From: Geomicrobium sp. JCM 19039
Lineage (GTDB): Bacteria; Bacillota; Bacilli; Bacillales; Marinococcaceae
Direction of reading: 5' to 3'
NCBI RefSeq assembly: GCF_000698145.1
Contig: NZ_BAXB01000001.1
Span: 124,001-188,000 of the forward strand
Length of the DNA: 64,000 nt
In this document: positions 36,959 to 46,716 of the stretch, piece by piece
Layout of the letters: each line of letters starts with the position of its first letter
How positions within the stretch are numbered: the stretch's first letter is position 1
The notes under the pieces: model-generated
The model's database searches: none
Told to the model about the DNA's origin: nothing
The model's input: only the letters and a program-made list of their open reading frames with translations
Program-made: the position numbers and the translations under genes

Positions 36959-37891
36959 TTATTCCTCCTTCTTATGAAGTTGTATTCTTGGGTCGATAAT
37001 GCCGTAAACAACATCAACAATAAACATCATGACGATAAAAATCGTACTGTAAATAATCGTTGTCGCCATAATCATCGGATAATCTCGGTTCGTAATGCTG
37101 TCGACAAAATATTGACCTACGCCCGGAATTGCAAAAATTCTTTCAACGACAAAACTTCCGGTAAAAATACTTGCTACAAGTACACCAAGAATGGTGATGA
37201 CGGGAAGTAAAGCATTCCTTAACGCATGCTTTACGACAATTTGCCAAGCAGATAAGCCCTTCGCCTTTGCCGTACGAATGTAATCTTCGGTTAACACTTC
37301 GAGCATATTGGAACGAGTCATCCGGGCAATAATGGCCATCGGTCCAGAAGAAAGTGCAAGTGCGGGTAAAATCATATGCCTCCACGTACCCCACTGAGCG
37401 GTTGGAAAGAAGTCAAATTGTGTGCTTATGTACTGGATGAATAACATTGCTTGAATAAAGTTCGGTATTGATATTCCAATAATTGCAATAAACATGGTTG
37501 CATAATCTATCATTCGGTTGTGTCGAAGCGCGGCGAGAACACCAAGAATGATGCCTGAAATCACCGCAAAAATTAACGTCACAAAACCGAGCTGCAACGA
37601 TGCAGGAAAACCGCTAATGAGCATATCGTTGACTTCTCTTGAACGCGTGACCATCGACGGTCCGAAATTAAACGTGACGGCGTTCGTTAAGTACGTAAAG
37701 TATTGCATAATCACGGGTTGGTCTAAGTTATAATGTGCCATCATATTCTCACGAGCTTGTTCCGACATGCCGACATCATCAACATCTAGTGGCTGCCGGG
37801 TGCTAGTTGCATCAGAACAAAGGTAATTGTAATGATGACCCATAATGTCACGAGTAGCCAAAGAAAGCGCTTTCCTATGAATTGAAGCAAG
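36959..37891 (-). pseudogene. oppB: Oligopeptide ABC permease OppB (N-terminal frameshift)
   Basis: First gene of the opp operon. TTG 37891, about 10 bases after AAAGGAGG, starts MLQFIGKRFLWLLVTLWVII, the usual OppB first helix; the frame stops after QLAPGSH. One extra C near 37789 gives PGSPLDVDDVGMSEQARENM and reaches the stop at 36959, about 311 residues. The EAA loop is AKGLSAWQIVVKHALRNALL. No promoter could be fixed with confidence upstream. Confidence 0.9.
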
Positions 37892-38170
37892 TCATTGTTT
37901 CCTCCTTTCTCGTTATGGAGTGTGTTTTTAATGAGAATATTGAGAAAATGGCGTCTTGATAGTATTACAATAATGGAAGTAGACGCCCAAGTCAATTCAT
38001 TTTCAGTGAATATTGCTAACTTTCATGATAGATTTGCTATCCATGTATAATGAAACGTTATCGATTTATTTTTCGTAAATCAGTTGTTTAAGAGTTCTAT
38101 GTTCAGGGAAGAACATGACTAATAAGGCAGTAGCCTTTAACCGATCATGCAAAGAAAGGTTGAATATACA

Positions 38171-38689
38171 ATGGCAAAGAAAGTAGCAGTACTCATCACA
38201 GATCTTTTTGAAGACAGTGAGTTTACAGATCCAGCCAAAAACCTTGAACAAGCAGGACATGAAATTGTAACGATAGAGAAAAAAGCAGGCAACGAAGTGA
38301 CTGGCAAGAAAGATGGAACGAAAGTGACAATCGACAAAGGCATTGACGACGTATCGCCAGAGCAATTTGATGCGTTGCTCTTACCTGGAGGATTTTCCCC
38401 AGACATCTTGCGTGGCGATGACCGCTTTGTTGATTTTACGAAAGCATTCGCAAATGCAGGAAAACCGATTATGGCCATTTGCCACGGTCCACAACTGCTC
38501 ATTAATGCAGACGTATTAAAAGGAAGAACTGTAACTGGTGTGAAACCGATCGTACCGGACTTAAAAAACGCAGGCGCAAACTTTAAAGATGAAGAAGTTG
38601 TCGTTTGCCAAGGAAATCTTGTCACGAGTCGAACACCAGATGATTTACCCGCATTTAACCGGGAGTCGTTAAAAGTACTCGAATCTTAA
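38171..38689 (+). CDS. DJ-1/PfpI family protein
   Basis: 172 residues of the class I glutamine-amidotransferase-like PfpI group. MAICHGPQLLINADVLKGR holds the nucleophilic Cys in its elbow, and the acidic partner lies in LITDLFEDSEF near the start. Bacillus members (YraA, YfkM, general stress protein 18) act as stress-related glycation repair or peptidase-like proteins. ATG 38171 is preceded by AGAAAGG at 11 bases. Monocistronic, ending at a strong terminator. Confidence 0.88.
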   Translation: MAKKVAVLITDLFEDSEFTDPAKNLEQAGHEIVTIEKKAGNEVTGKKDGTKVTIDKGIDDVSPEQFDALLLPGGFSPDILRGDDRFVDFTKAFANAGKPIMAICHGPQLLINADVLKGRTVTGVKPIVPDLKNAGANFKDEEVVVCQGNLVTSRTPDDLPAFNRESLKVLES

Positions 38690-38695
38690 ATCTAT

Positions 38696-38734
38696 AAATG
38701 CCCTGCCCCCTGAATAACAGGCGGCAGGGCATTT
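38696..38734. terminator. Terminator after the PfpI gene
   Basis: AAATGCCCTGCC/GGCAGGGCATTT perfect 12-bp stem between convergent genes; T-richness is modest. Confidence 0.8.
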
Positions 38735-38783
38735 GCATTTCAAGGGTAACAACCCTTAGGCTAGCTGACTTGTTTATATATAT

Positions 38784-39731
38784 TTAGCGGGCAGAATACA
38801 TGTACACACCGTGCTTATACTCCTTATCAACCATGTGCAATTGCTCCATGTAATCTAAATGACCAATGATTTCTGACATGACGAGGGGGAATTGACTCTT
38901 GTAACGCTTCTCGTACATCTGCTTTGCCACGTCACTAGCTGTGTGTTGTGATGTGTAAAGCAAATCGCGAATGGCATCAGTTTTTCTTTTGACCCCTTCA
39001 AGCCGTTCGTGAATGAGCGCTCTAGGGTCAGTGATTACTGAACCGTGACCGGGATGAACCGTATTCACATTCGTGTTTGCAATTTTTTGTAATGACTGCA
39101 CATGTTGACTGAGTGCTTGGATTCGTTCTCCATCCTCGTTTGGTTCAACAATCGCATTACTGGATATATGTCCAATGAGCAAATCACCACTTATGAGCAA
39201 ATCGTGATATTGAAATGCAATCTGATCGGGTGCATGCCCTGGCACTTCTAACACCTTGAATCCAAAAAGTGATTGATCCACATCCACATACGTCAATTCC
39301 CCGTCAATGGCTTGACTGGCATTCGCATCTAATGACGCGAGCAGATGTTGAATTTGTTCCTTGCCAACGTCACCACAACCAGATTCACGATAGAGTTGTT
39401 CATAGAAAGCGATGCGCATGTCCATAAAGTTCGGCTCACGTCGCAATCGAGATGTAGACTTTTCATGAACATATAAAGGAATTTCCACTTTGTCTCTAAT
39501 GGTGTTTACGAGTCCGACATGATCAGGATGGTGGTGAGTAAGTAGAATTGCACTCAAATCCGTAACTTCGTAGCCTAAGCGATGTAATTCACTTTGTAAA
39601 TCATCCCAACATGTTTCTGTAGGATAGCCCGCATCGAGCAGTAAAAGATCCCGATCCGTCTCAATGATGTAAAAGTTAATGCTTTTTAATGAAGACTTGG
39701 TTGTTGAATAGATCGGGTGTATCAAAATCAA
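38784..39731 (-). CDS. Metallo-beta-lactamase fold hydrolase
   Basis: 315 residues. LLTHHHPDHVG is the H-x-H-x-D-H zinc motif (about residue 66-76); EVPGHAPDQIAF and VHPGHG supply further metal histidines. A C-terminal helical domain (about residue 245 on) places it with the glyoxalase II-like hydrolases that carry a winged-helix-like tail. TTG 39731 follows AAGGAGG at 8 bases; the frame is open far upstream to 40199 but that part is antisense to the phosphatase gene. Substrate unknown. Confidence 0.85.
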   Translation of the reverse strand: MILIHPIYSTTKSSLKSINFYIIETDRDLLLLDAGYPTETCWDDLQSELHRLGYEVTDLSAILLTHHHPDHVGLVNTIRDKVEIPLYVHEKSTSRLRREPNFMDMRIAFYEQLYRESGCGDVGKEQIQHLLASLDANASQAIDGELTYVDVDQSLFGFKVLEVPGHAPDQIAFQYHDLLISGDLLIGHISSNAIVEPNEDGERIQALSQHVQSLQKIANTNVNTVHPGHGSVITDPRALIHERLEGVKRKTDAIRDLLYTSQHTASDVAKQMYEKRYKSQFPLVMSEIIGHLDYMEQLHMVDKEYKHGVYMYSAR

Positions 39732-39809
39732 AAGAAGTTCCTCCTTGCAATCAATGAAAGCGAAATATACAGTATATTCTATCATGAATATCGCTATGGA
39801 GGCATAGAA

Positions 39810-40402
39810 ATGGATCAGACAATCTACCTTGTTCGTCATGCGCATGCAATTTATAAAGCCAATGAACGAACGCGTGAACGATCGGAAAGAGGAATGAAAG
39901 AGCGCCAGCTCCTCGCTGATTATTTTGAAGGGATTTCGATCACAGCAATTGTGTCTAGTCCTTATCGAAGAGCAGTTCAAACGGTTGAAACTGTTGCGGA
40001 AAAGAAAGGGTTGCCGATTACTTACGATGAGCGGTTTAGAGAACGTCTCATCACGAAAGGACATATTGAAAATTTTACTGAAGTAGTCAAGCAGATGTGG
40101 CAGAACCATCCTTCTCATTTCCTGACGGTGAATCCAATGAAGTAGGCACAAGTCGTATTGTTGATGGTTTTTGTGCACACGCACAAACGGGTTCGACACT
40201 CATTTCAACACACGGAAACATTCTCACACTGTTGCTCTATTCTTTTGATCGGGCATACAATTACCGACATTGGATGAATATGCCAATGCCGGCATTGTAT
40301 CGTTTAGACAAAACTGAAGGTGCTTGGACGATTAGTCCACAAATGCTCCAGCATAGTCAAACTGTTTATCCCGCCAAATCGTGTGGAAATGAGGATCGCT
40401 AG
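39810..40402 (+). pseudogene. Histidine phosphatase (frameshifted)
   Basis: ATG 39810 behind TGGAGG starts MDQTIYLVRHAHA with the phospho-accepting RHA motif; SSPYRRAVQTVE is also typical of the phosphoglycerate-mutase-like phosphatases. The frame is lost at ATGTGG near 40098; one extra G gives KQMWAEPSFSFPDGESNEVG and continues through LISTHGNILT (second catalytic His) to a stop at 40402. The last part overlaps the convergent DUF3500 gene by 71 bases, which is unusual and may hide a further indel. Divergent from the metallo-hydrolase gene. Confidence 0.82.
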
Positions 40403-41405
40403 CGTTAGAAGCTCCATCTTTTGCAGACCACTCTAGCCAAACTCTTGGACCATCAATTCTTGCGTAAGCACCAGGTTCATTCATGTCAGTGTGACCAGAC
40501 CAAGCAATGGTTGTTTCGTCAAGCGCATCTTCTTCGAGGTAAGCATGTACGGTTTCGCTTGCAGGAGAAGCGACTGTCCAAGTAGTCACTACATCTTGAA
40601 AGAGCTCCTGCTGCTGAGCGGAAAGCGCGATGTATGCGATGCCCATTTTTTCTGGGAAGCTGTCGTCTTTCTCTGGACCGAGAACAACATCTTCATGTAG
40701 CTCTCCGAGTTTTGCCGCATCGATTTGCTCCTCACTTAGAGAATCAAATAACGTCTGTAGGCTGTTTTTTTCATCGTAAAGGGGTTCATAAGTCACCCCA
40801 TCCCACCAGGTAAACTGACCCGGTTCTACCCCGAGAAATTGAGGGGTAACATGGGCGATGTTCTCGTGAATGACGATGTTTTTTGCAAGATGATGGCCGC
40901 TAAATTGAAGCATCCATACATCATCATCAGAAGGGGTTCCATGTATGGAAATCGAATAAAGCCCAGCACCGAGAGTGTCATCGGTATTGTCGGTGTGCAA
41001 AAACGCATCGGCTTTCATTACGTCTGTAAGCTGTTTGTACCCCTCTTCGCTTTGTGTGGAGCGAATGAGCTGTAATGCGGCGCGAATAGTTTCTGCATTT
41101 AGCTCATCAAAAGAAGCGCCATTTCTCGTTTCTTCATAAAGAGGAGCGTTATCCCAATCGATCGCTGTCTCTTGCTTGAAATCAAGCTGAACACGATGCT
41201 GTTCTTCTGGTGAGAGGGTTGAAAGAAAAACCTTCGCGGCTTTTGTTGGGGAATCAGGAGTAGGTTGTTCAAAAGAACCGTCAATCATTTCGATTAATCG
41301 TGCGGTTTCTTCTGATTGTGCCTTATGTATGGAAACGCCAGTGTCCTCTGATGCGACAATTGTGGTGAGTAATAGAGCAACGGTGAACAAGATCGGTTTT
41401 AACAT
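40332..41405 (-). CDS. Exported DUF3500 protein
   Basis: 357 residues with an N-terminal signal-like segment (MLKPILFTVALLLTTIVASE). VQLDFKQETAIDWDNAPLY, GLYSISIHGTPSDDDVWMLQ, SGHHLAKN and PRVWLEWSAKDG fit DUF3500, a family of unknown function. The GHH and paired His/Asp residues could hold a metal. ATG 41405 is 7 bases after AGGAGG; an in-frame ATG two codons upstream abuts the ribosome site and is less likely. Confidence 0.8.
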   Translation of the reverse strand: MLKPILFTVALLLTTIVASEDTGVSIHKAQSEETARLIEMIDGSFEQPTPDSPTKAAKVFLSTLSPEEQHRVQLDFKQETAIDWDNAPLYEETRNGASFDELNAETIRAALQLIRSTQSEEGYKQLTDVMKADAFLHTDNTDDTLGAGLYSISIHGTPSDDDVWMLQFSGHHLAKNIVIHENIAHVTPQFLGVEPGQFTWWDGVTYEPLYDEKNSLQTLFDSLSEEQIDAAKLGELHEDVVLGPEKDDSFPEKMGIAYIALSAQQQELFQDVVTTWTVASPASETVHAYLEEDALDETTIAWSGHTDMNEPGAYARIDGPRVWLEWSAKDGASNASDPHFHTIWRDKQFDYAGAFVD

Positions 41406-41527
41406 GACCATGCCTCCTAAAAGATTTACTGTTAGTATTTCCAAAAATTGAGAAGAACATGCTTGGAATCTAAAGGCGAAGAAAGATATAATGAAGAGTA
41501 TATCGATGATTAGAGGAGGGTTGATTA

Positions 41528-42367
41528 ATGTCGAATGAATCAATGAAAGATGTTGTTCGTTTTCATAACGGCGTCATGATGCCGCAGCACGGTTTTGGGG
41601 TTTATCTCATTAATGAACCTTCGGAGGCAGAGACCGCGATTACAACAGCTATTGATGCTGGGTACCGATCTTTTGATACGGCTCAACTCTATGAGAATGA
41701 ACGGCTTATTGCAGAGCAATTAAGAGGAACATCACCGTCGATAAACGACGTGTTTATGACAACGAAAATTCACAATGACCATCAAGGGTATGACAACACG
41801 CTCCAGTCGTTTGAGCGTTCGATGAACGAGATGCAGCTGGATCGTTTAGATCTTTTGCTCGTGCATTGGCCGAGTAGACAGCATCTGTTCGACACGTGGA
41901 AAGCACTAGAGCGATTGTATGATGAAGGTACGGTAAGAGCCATTGGTGTATGCAACTATCAAGTTGATCACTTGGAACGGTTAGCTACGAAAGCAAACGT
42001 TAAACCGATGATTAACCAAGTGGAATGCCACCCGTACTTGACGCAATACGCACTAAAAGATTACATGGATGAGCAAGATATTGTGTTTGAAGCGTGGAGT
42101 CCGATCGGGCGGGGAAGTGTTCTTGAAGATCCCGTTCTTCAAGAGGTTGCGAAGAATCACAACAAATCAGCCGCACAAGTCGCATTGCGCTGGCATTTGC
42201 AACAAGACTCCGTCATCATTCCGAAATCGGTGACACCAACACGAATTTATGAGAATACGAGCATTTACGACTTTCAATTAACAGAACAAGAGATGCATCG
42301 CATTGATGCACTAAATCAAGATGCCAGAAGAGGACCGGACCCTGACGAAGTGTACGAGAGAATCTAA
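41528..42367 (+). CDS. Aldo/keto reductase
   Basis: 279 residues, NADPH-dependent TIM-barrel reductase. Catalytic tetrad visible: Asp in GYRSFDTAQLYENE together with its Tyr, Lys in FMTTKIHND, His in LLVHWPS. GVCNYQVDHLERL and IPKSVTPTRIYEN are the family's substrate and cofactor regions. Similar Bacillus enzymes (YvgN, YtbE) reduce methylglyoxal and other aldehydes. GAGGAGGG precedes ATG 41528. Confidence 0.9.
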   Translation: MSNESMKDVVRFHNGVMMPQHGFGVYLINEPSEAETAITTAIDAGYRSFDTAQLYENERLIAEQLRGTSPSINDVFMTTKIHNDHQGYDNTLQSFERSMNEMQLDRLDLLLVHWPSRQHLFDTWKALERLYDEGTVRAIGVCNYQVDHLERLATKANVKPMINQVECHPYLTQYALKDYMDEQDIVFEAWSPIGRGSVLEDPVLQEVAKNHNKSAAQVALRWHLQQDSVIIPKSVTPTRIYENTSIYDFQLTEQEMHRIDALNQDARRGPDPDEVYERI

Positions 42368-42484
42368 ATCGAATACAAAAATTCATCGTTGGTGACATGT
42401 GTATCGTTTGCAATCGCCTCAGTTGTTTGCAAATGAACGGATAGGATACAATAGTCCACAGCGATGAATAAAGGAGACCGGTCG

Positions 42485-43228
42485 ATGATTGCGACATCTA
42501 AGAAAGATATACACGGACTAAAAGAAGCAGGGAAAGTCATCTCAGAAATCAGAGATGAAATGATTGCCCACACAAAACCAGGCATCACAACAAAGCAGTT
42601 AGATGAAATAGCCGAACGAATGTTCAAAAAGTACGGCGCCATTTCTGCACCGATCAGTACGTACAACTTCCCGGGCTACACGTGCATCTGTGTAAATGAA
42701 GAAGTGGCTCATGGCATTCCTGGTGATCGAGTCATCCAAGACGGAGAGCTCGTAAATATCGACGTGTCCGGAGCGTATAACGACTATTGGGTAGATACTG
42801 GAAAATCATTGATTGCTGGGGAGACGCAGAGTGAAGAGTTGGAACAGCTGTTGAAGGCGACGGATGTTGTATTTGATGCGGGTCTTCAGAAGTTTAAAGC
42901 TGGAGCGAAAATGAACGGTGTAGGTCGCGCTGTTCACCGTACAGCAAAAAAACTTGGGTATACAGTGATCAAAAACCTCACGGGTCACGGTGTAGGTTCA
43001 TCCTTGCGCGATGAACCTGATCATATTTTTAACTACTATATACCGTGGGATAAAGAAGTTTTCACGAATGGTTCTGTTATTGCTTATGAACCGTTTGTAT
43101 CGACCAAGGCTGAAGAGATCTATGAAAAAGACGATGGATGGACGTTGCTGACAAAAGAACGAGGATACGTCGCTCAAAAAGAACATACGATTATCGTTAC
43201 ACAAGATGAACCGATCATCGTTACGTAA
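42485..43228 (+). CDS. mapB: Methionine aminopeptidase, MapB type
   Basis: 247 residues, type I. The five metal ligands are visible: Asp in VNIDVSGAYN, Asp in WVDTGKS, His in LTGHGVGSSLRDEP, Glu in AYEPFVSTK and Glu in KEHTIIVT. It removes the start methionine from new proteins. The length and the FPGYTCICVNEEVAHGIPG and YYIPWD regions fit the accessory MapB (YflG) of B. subtilis rather than the MapA in the ribosomal cluster. ATG 42485 is 8 bases after AAGGAG. Confidence 0.9.
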   Translation: MIATSKKDIHGLKEAGKVISEIRDEMIAHTKPGITTKQLDEIAERMFKKYGAISAPISTYNFPGYTCICVNEEVAHGIPGDRVIQDGELVNIDVSGAYNDYWVDTGKSLIAGETQSEELEQLLKATDVVFDAGLQKFKAGAKMNGVGRAVHRTAKKLGYTVIKNLTGHGVGSSLRDEPDHIFNYYIPWDKEVFTNGSVIAYEPFVSTKAEEIYEKDDGWTLLTKERGYVAQKEHTIIVTQDEPIIVT

Positions 43229-43231
43229 TGA

Positions 43232-43255
43232 AGCGCGCCCGGGTTCGGGCGCGCT
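43232..43255 (+). terminator. GC-rich hairpin after mapB
   Basis: AGCGCGCCCGG/CGGGCGCGCT, directly after the stop. No T-run, so partial termination at best. Confidence 0.6.
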
Positions 43256-43300
43256 CAACAACGCAATCGTCGTAATCTACTGAATAATCGGAGGGATAGC

Positions 43301-44161
43301 ATGAAGAAGGTTGGATTTATCGGAATCGGTGTGATGGGTAAAAGCATGGCAAAACACTTGATGGATGCGGGTTTTGACGTAAGTGTTTACACTCGGACAC
43401 CGTCAAAAGCAGACGAGCTCGTTAACGGCGGTGCAACTTGGAAAGATTCTGTCCAAGCACTGGCCCAAGATGTTGATGTTGTCATTACGATGATTGGGTA
43501 CCCTAAAGATGTCGAAGACATTTATTTTGGCACAGAAGGGTTGTTGAATTCAGCTAATGCACACACAACGTTCATTGATATGACTACCTCCAAACCATCA
43601 TTAGCTGTTAAAATTGAAGAAGCGGCAAAGGAGCGAGGATGTGCTGCTCTGGATGCTCCTGTATCCGGTGGCGACGTTGGTGCGAGAAACGGCGCACTTA
43701 CAATTATGGTCGGTGGCGATGAAGACGTGTATGACGCTTGTCTTCCTCTCTTTGAAGTGATGGGCAGCAACATTCAACGACACGGACCGGCAGGGAGCGG
43801 CCAACATGCAAAAATGTGTAACCAAATTGCGGTTGCTGCAAGTATGATTGGTGCGGCTGAAGCGCTTGGTTATGCAAAGCAAGCAGGTCTGGATGAACAA
43901 AAGGTACTTGCCACCATCTCTTCGGGGGCTGGTGGCAGTTGGACGCTAAACAACCTAGCCCCACGAATGCTGAATGGAGATTTTGAGCCTGGCTTTTATG
44001 TGAAGCATTTTATTAAAGATATGGACGTAGCACTTGAAGAGCTAGAGTCCATGGACCATGACTTACCGGGACTTCGACTTGCGAAGCGTCTCTATGACGA
44101 GCTCGCTTTGAAAGGGGAAGAAAACAGCGGTACACAAGCTGTGTACAAGCTATGGCAATAA
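43301..44161 (+). CDS. 3-hydroxyisobutyrate dehydrogenase-family reductase
   Basis: 286 residues, beta-hydroxyacid dehydrogenase. GFIGIGVMGKSMAKHLMDAG is the NAD(P) loop, DAPVSGGDVGARNG the substrate-binding motif, and GSGQHAKMCNQ carries the catalytic Lys. The group includes 3-hydroxyisobutyrate, tartronate-semialdehyde and glyoxylate reductases; the substrate cannot be fixed. GGAGG precedes ATG 43301. The small membrane gene starts 10 bases after its stop and shares its transcript. Confidence 0.9.
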   Translation: MKKVGFIGIGVMGKSMAKHLMDAGFDVSVYTRTPSKADELVNGGATWKDSVQALAQDVDVVITMIGYPKDVEDIYFGTEGLLNSANAHTTFIDMTTSKPSLAVKIEEAAKERGCAALDAPVSGGDVGARNGALTIMVGGDEDVYDACLPLFEVMGSNIQRHGPAGSGQHAKMCNQIAVAASMIGAAEALGYAKQAGLDEQKVLATISSGAGGSWTLNNLAPRMLNGDFEPGFYVKHFIKDMDVALEELESMDHDLPGLRLAKRLYDELALKGEENSGTQAVYKLWQ

Positions 44162-44171
44162 GGAGAACAAA

Positions 44172-44351
44172 ATGAAAGAGATTTTTAAAGATAAAACGGT
44201 ACTACTGCCATTGATAACAGCCGTGATGTTGACGATTGTCTCAGCAGTCATCATGTATTTCGGAAGCCTATTGTGGATTATCTTCTTCAGTTTGGCGCAA
44301 ATCAATCTATTTCTCGGCATGTACCGAATCATGAAGCACGTACAATCATAA
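44172..44351 (+). CDS. Small membrane protein (59 residues)
   Basis: AGGAGAAC precedes the ATG. It reads MKEIFKDKTVLLPLITAVML and on through two hydrophobic segments (residues about 10-28 and 31-50), ending KHVQS. Two-helix membrane micro-protein of unknown role, between the reductase gene and a strong terminator, so the end of that operon. Confidence 0.65.
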   Translation: MKEIFKDKTVLLPLITAVMLTIVSAVIMYFGSLLWIIFFSLAQINLFLGMYRIMKHVQS

Positions 44352-44379
44352 AAGGCTTGCGAACTCCGCAAGCCTTTTC
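44351..44379 (+). terminator. Rho-independent terminator
   Basis: AAAGGCTTGC/GCAAGCCTTT, 7-base loop, then TTCATTTT. Confidence 0.88.
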
Positions 44380-44399
44380 ATTTTAAGGAGGAGAGTTTC

Positions 44400-45116
44400 A
44401 TGCAAAGCTTACAAGAAAGAAAAGCACTCATTACAGGAGCAGGTTCAGGGATTGGGCAAGCCGTTGCAAAACGGCTTGCTGAAGAAGGTGTTCACGTTGC
44501 TCTTGTTGGACGAACAGAGGACAAGCTACTTAAGACCGCTTCTTTGCTCGAAGCTTATGAAGTGAACGTTGTAACAGAAGTCATGGATGTTGGCGAAGCA
44601 AAATCCGTTGAAGCGGCAGTTGATCGTATTAAAGCAAGCATTGGCGACGTTGATATTGTTATTAACAATGCAGGCGCAGGAAAATCATCCCCGTTTCTTG
44701 AACTGACCGAGTCAGATTGGGAAGACATCTTAAATGTTAATGTGAAAGGTGTATTCCGGGTAACTCAAGCGGTACTGCCAGGCATGATTGAGAACAACCG
44801 TGGGGACATCGTCAACATTGCGTCAACGTCTGGTCTACGCGGAACGAAAGGATCAAGTGTATACAGTGCATCTAAATTCGCATTAAGAGGGTTGTCAGAA
44901 GCGTTAATGCAAGAGATGCGTCCACACAACATTCGTGTACAAACGATCAATCCGAGTAAAGTCATTACTGGATTTGGCGGCAGTGAGCCTGAGGAAAATA
45001 CAGAGGACGCATTTATGCAAGCCGAAGATGTAGCCGATGTGATCGTTTCTCAGCTCATGTTACATCCTCGCATGTTCGTGAAACAATCCGAGCTGTGGGC
45101 AACGAACCCACGGTAA
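44400..45116 (+). CDS. SDR family oxidoreductase (FabG-like), copy 1
   Basis: 238 residues. TGAGSGIGQAVA cofactor loop, NNAGAGKS, catalytic Ser in NIASTSGL and Y-x3-K in YSASKFALRG. 3-ketoacyl reductase-like, NADPH type by the following Arg (VGRTED). AAGGAGGAG precedes ATG 44400. It is a tandem paralogue of the next gene: both have the same length and the same ending (VK..LWATNP). The two are separated by only about 70 bases. Confidence 0.9.
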   Translation: MQSLQERKALITGAGSGIGQAVAKRLAEEGVHVALVGRTEDKLLKTASLLEAYEVNVVTEVMDVGEAKSVEAAVDRIKASIGDVDIVINNAGAGKSSPFLELTESDWEDILNVNVKGVFRVTQAVLPGMIENNRGDIVNIASTSGLRGTKGSSVYSASKFALRGLSEALMQEMRPHNIRVQTINPSKVITGFGGSEPEENTEDAFMQAEDVADVIVSQLMLHPRMFVKQSELWATNPR

Positions 45117-45188
45117 GCATGATTTTAGACAAAACCGCCAAAACTAGGGTACACTGTGGTTCGCAAGAAATACAAAGGGGTTGAAACA

Positions 45189-45905
45189 ATGCAAACATTA
45201 ACGAATAAAACAGCAGTGATTACAGGGGCAGGACGAGGCATTGGCCGTGCAACTGCGATTGCTTTTGCAAAAGAAGGCATCCATGTAGGGTTAATTGGGC
45301 GCTCTCTTGAAAACTTAGAAAAAACGGCTGAAGAACTAAAGCAATACGACATCAACGTTTCTGCCGCCTCAGCAAATGTGAGTGACCTAAACGCAATGGA
45401 AGAAGCCTTTTCGCACATTAAAAATGATCTTGGGACGATTGATATTCTTATTAATAATGCTGGAATTGGAAAGTTTGGTGGCTTTTTAGATCTTACCCCA
45501 GAAGAATGGCAAGAGATCATTGACGTGAACTTGAAAGGTGTATACAATGCGACGCGTATCGTGCTCCCAGATATGATTGAGAAACAAGCAGGAGACATCA
45601 TCAATATATCCTCAACAGCAGGTACGAAAGGTGCACCAGCGACGAGTGCGTATAGCGCCTCCAAGTACGCAGTCATGGGGCTCACCGAGTCACTCATGCT
45701 TGAAGTGCGAAAGCATAACGTTCGCGTATCCGCGCTCACACCGAGTACAGTCGCTACCGACTTAGCCATAGAAAACAATCTCACTGATGGGAACCCAGAA
45801 AAAGCGATGCAGCCAGAGGATTTAGCGGAACTAATTACTGCGCAGTTGAAATTGCACCCAAGAGTTTTTGTGAAAACAGCAGGGTTATGGGCAACGAACC
45901 CGTAA
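45189..45905 (+). CDS. SDR family oxidoreductase (FabG-like), copy 2
   Basis: 238 residues; [30 protein letters not shown] and [13 protein letters not shown] 45189 follows AAAGGGG at 8 bases; an open frame upstream to 45156 has no ribosome site. Its relation to copy 1 is clear along the whole length, but they have diverged well beyond a recent duplication, so they probably serve different substrates. Confidence 0.9.
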   Translation: MQTLTNKTAVITGAGRGIGRATAIAFAKEGIHVGLIGRSLENLEKTAEELKQYDINVSAASANVSDLNAMEEAFSHIKNDLGTIDILINNAGIGKFGGFLDLTPEEWQEIIDVNLKGVYNATRIVLPDMIEKQAGDIINISSTAGTKGAPATSAYSASKYAVMGLTESLMLEVRKHNVRVSALTPSTVATDLAIENNLTDGNPEKAMQPEDLAELITAQLKLHPRVFVKTAGLWATNP

Positions 45906-45920
45906 AGAAAGAGCCCCGTG

Positions 45921-45958
45921 AAAAAAGCGGATGTTGCATAGCAGACATCCGCTTTTTT
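45921..45958. terminator. Terminator after the SDR pair
   Basis: AAAAAAGCGGATGT/ACATCCGCTTTTTT, 14-bp stem with 10-base loop, T-run on both strands. Confidence 0.92.
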
Positions 45959-45959
45959 A

Positions 45960-46134
45960 TTATGATGCGAGGCAGAGGTGGTGACATCTCGCAATCGTTC
46001 GAATCTTTGACCGGAATATAAGGGGTCTGGCGATCTACTCTTTCCTGACTCCTGCTTACGGTGTTGGATTTCCACGGAGGAGAACTTTTACCTGCTCACT
46101 ACCGATGTTGAGGTAATGATTGTACAGAAATACT
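45960..46134. other. Gene-free stretch before the repeat pair
   Basis: No supported gene. With the two repeat copies that follow, the gene-free region runs for about 1.2 kb to 47160. A long antisense frame over the SDR gene reaches into it but is a shadow. Confidence 0.5.
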
Positions 46135-46716
46135 TCTATATAAGTGGAACGAAAGAAATTCACTGAATCGGATGACTGAGATCGGTCTTTGCAGGCAAAC
46201 GCCTACCTATTGACTGTTGAAGTGCATATCACTTTGACAACTTCGTTGTCGCTCGTTGTTCGTCACTGCAAGGGTTGCGGGCAACACGAAAAACGTTACC
46301 GAAGGGTAAAAGGTCGTGACCGAGGCTCACCACCTGGCACAAGCATGTGATGGCCGGTCACGTATGTGACAATCCAGCTCAAACCGGGCACTTTTGGCAC
46401 GCAACTGTCACAAATCGCACGATTTGTGACAGTTGACTTCGTTTATGTGCGCATTCACGTTTAAAATCATCATTTTTCTTTCTCAAATGTCACAAATATG
46501 AATATATGGGGCATTTGGACTTCTTTCCACACACCGTAGCAAGGAGGCAGCACCGAACCGATGTCGCCCTTATCGTCTGGACTGCATAAGAAAACACGGT
46601 GGGCGTTTTTTGACCACCGATGTTGCCCTTATACTATGGAGTACAACCATCCACCTGCAGTGGAAAGCAACAACAAACTGTGCAATTAGGAAAATGTTAC
46701 GTTCATTCTATCTATA
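46135..46716 (+). repeat. Non-coding structured repeat element, copy 3 (582 bp)
   Basis: Same element as 10516-11100, same orientation and nearly the same length. Starts TCTATATAAGTGGAACGAAA, ends GCAATTAGGAAAATGTTACG and TTCATTCTATC. Hairpins: a perfect 15-bp stem CAACTGTCACAAATC/GATTTGTGACAGTTG (about 46402-46435), CAAATGTC/GGCATTTG (about 46483-46519) and CGGTGG/CCACCG (about 46598-46620). The last two differ from copy 2 on both arms while still pairing. A direct repeat of the CCGATGTYGCCCTTAT block lies inside, as in copy 2. Confidence 0.75.

Noticed and set aside
37992-38146. Possible catabolite-control (cre) site, TGAAACGTTATCGA
   Set aside because: The central CG is displaced by one base from the cre consensus.
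45125-46075. 316-codon leftward frame over the second SDR gene
   Set aside because: Antisense shadow of a clear SDR gene; no start signal or family match.
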